Source of the DNA: Candidatus Eiseniibacteriota bacterium
GTDB lineage: Bacteria > Arandabacterota > Arandabacteria > Arandabacterales > Arandabacteraceae
DNA length: 5,579 nucleotides
NCBI GenBank assembly: GCA_030592245.1
Contig: JAUVJV010000181.1
Coordinates: 1 to 5,579, forward strand
Direction: 5' to 3'
The position numbers were made by a program, and so were the translations under genes. Positions 4,375-5,579 of the stretch are shown piece after piece (position 1 is the stretch's first letter; each line of letters begins with the position of its first letter). The notes beneath the pieces were generated by a model. It was given only the letters and a program-made list of their open reading frames with translations, was not told the DNA's origin and did not search any database.

Positions 4375-5579
4375 TCAGGTCTCGAACCTTGTGAACCGGC
4401 TGCTTCTTAAGAGAATGAGGAGCGACACGACAAGGGAAATACCCGCACCGAGGCGCATCGTAGGAACTACACCCAGGGTTTCGGCCAGGCGCCCGGCAAG
4501 GAGGTTGCCGAAGGGGAGAGGTCCGAGGAAGACCAGGACGTAGAGGCTCATGACCCTCCCCCTGAACCTGTCTGAAATCGCGCTCTGGACCAGCGTGCTC
4601 ATGCTGGCGGTGAGCAGGATCATGCCGAGTCCCAGGATGAAGCAAAGCGCCGCCGCAAGGGGCCGCGAGCGCGCGAAGGACAGGGCTATCAAACTCAATG
4701 GCAACCAGATCACTCCAATCGATGTTAGCAGTCCCTTGCGCTTATGATCCCCGAGTGATGCCACCACCAGGCCCGCGACCAGGGCACCGGCCCCCGCGGC
4801 CGTCATCAGGCCGGCGAACACTCCGGCATCACCCCCGAGCACGTCGCTGGCGAACACGGGAAGCAGGGTTGCATAGCAGAAAGTGAAGAAACTGGCGACC
4901 GCAATAAGATACACGGCAGTCCTGACCGTCTCGTGACTTCTCACATACCGGATACCGTCCTTCAGCTCCTCCCAGTGGCTCCCGACTGCGAGTGGGGCCG
5001 GCTTCACGGCAAACTTCATCATGAGGTAGGCCACGATCACGGCCAGGAAGGAGAAACCGTTAATCAGGAAGCAAGCGCCGATTCCCACGGTGTAGATGAG
5101 GACACCGGCAATGGCAGGTCCTATCAGGCGGGCTGTGTTGAAGGCTATGGAGTTAAGGGCTATCGCGTTCATCAGGTCCTTTTCCCCGACCATCTCCTTA
5201 AAGAAGCTATGCCTGGTCGGCGCGTCGAAGGCCTGGGTCGATCCCAGGACAGCTCCCAGCACGGCAACATGCCAGAACTCCACCGCGGCGGCAAGGGTCA
5301 GGACTGCAAGCACGAAGGCCTGGGCCATCGCGAACACCTGTGAAGTGATCAGGATCTTCCGCTTGTCCACGCGGTCGGCGAGGACGCCGGCGAAGAGCGA
5401 GAGGAAAATCACCGGGGCACGCGTGGCAAAACCCACCACGCCTAAGGCGAACGCCGACCTGGTGAGCTCGTAGACAAGCCAGGCCTGCGCCACGCGCTGC
5501 ATCCAGGTTCCCGAAAGTGAGATTACCTGCCCGGTGATGAAGAGCCGGTAGTTGCGGTGCTTGAGCGCACTGAAAGTAC
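4375..5579 (-). CDS. MFS exporter, EntS/MFS_3-like (N-terminus outside the window)
   Basis: The minus-strand frame is open from the right edge to the TGA at 4375-4377, giving 400 residues; only some 10-20 N-terminal residues should be missing. The ATG at 5502 is internal: upstream codons encode FSALKHRNYRLFITGQVISLSGTW, the conserved first part of this family, continuing into MQRVAQAWLVYELT. Hydrophobic segments fit about 12 membrane helices. Motif A appears as GVLADRVDKRK in the loop after helix 2. DAPTRHSFFKEMV and, in the second half, SDRFRGRVMSLY are hallmarks of the MFS_3/transmembrane secretion effector group (PF05977) that includes the enterobactin exporter EntS. It is an inner-membrane, proton-driven exporter; the substrate (drug, siderophore, sugar) cannot be predicted and no siderophore genes are nearby. 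It is followed by a 285-base gap before the deacetylase gene. Confidence 0.92.
   Translation of the reverse strand, partial: TFSALKHRNYRLFITGQVISLSGTWMQRVAQAWLVYELTRSAFALGVVGFATRAPVIFLSLFAGVLADRVDKRKILITSQVFAMAQAFVLAVLTLAAAVEFWHVAVLGAVLGSTQAFDAPTRHSFFKEMVGEKDLMNAIALNSIAFNTARLIGPAIAGVLIYTVGIGACFLINGFSFLAVIVAYLMMKFAVKPAPLAVGSHWEELKDGIRYVRSHETVRTAVYLIAVASFFTFCYATLLPVFASDVLGGDAGVFAGLMTAAGAGALVAGLVVASLGDHKRKGLLTSIGVIWLPLSLIALSFARSRPLAAALCFILGLGMILLTASMSTLVQSAISDRFRGRVMSLYVLVFLGPLPFGNLLAGRLAETLGVVPTMRLGAGISLVVSLLILLRSSRFTRFET

Noticed and set aside
4292..4543. Small + strand frame (83 residues) starting in the intergenic gap.
   Set aside because: It has no ribosome binding site, runs antisense into the MFS gene, and its Arg-rich composition is typical of a shadow frame.
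5500..5502. ATG at 5502 as the start of the MFS gene.
   Set aside because: The frame stays open to the edge of the window and the upstream codons encode the conserved NYRLFITGQVISLSGTW segment of this transporter family, so the Met is internal.

Overview
The window is a piece of bacterial chromosome carrying five protein-coding genes, two of them cut by the window edges. The DNA is moderately GC-rich. The gene content (Era GTPase, LDH-like malate dehydrogenase, a secreted NodB deacetylase ending in a FlgD/type-A-sorting-like beta domain, a C-terminal piece of an outer-membrane beta-barrel) points to a Gram-negative (diderm) organism. The C-terminal domain of the deacetylase (YDVMGRRVRRL ... 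GSGSYFYLLQV) is a style common in the FCB superphylum and neighbouring uncultivated candidate phyla. That placement is an inference from protein style, not from a marker search.

Layout on the + strand: the 3' end of a beta-barrel-like protein (1-404), a GC-rich hairpin (464-487), then era (640-1542). Layout on the - strand, read from the right: an EntS-like MFS exporter (5579 to 4375, N-terminus outside the window), a 285-base intergenic region, a secreted polysaccharide deacetylase (4089-2743), a hairpin (2704-2728), a promoter with a tandem repeat, and mdh (2584-1649). era and mdh converge on a shared bidirectional terminator (1609-1634).

The genes look like separate transcription units rather than one operon: each intergenic gap holds a hairpin and/or a promoter-like sequence. 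Functions are mixed: ribosome assembly (Era), central carbon metabolism (Mdh), envelope glycan modification (deacetylase), efflux (MFS) and outer membrane (barrel). No CRISPR array, transposase, phage gene or defence system is visible.

The least explained stretch is 4090-4374. It holds a bulged hairpin, a 13-position long-range pairing that encloses two more hairpins, and a sequence resembling the 3' end of a tRNA (T-loop, acceptor strand, GCCA) without a matching 5' half. A palindromic AT-rich motif at its left side (4141-4159) recurs upstream of era (551-566). These are the best candidates for something undescribed, but all are short-sequence inferences.
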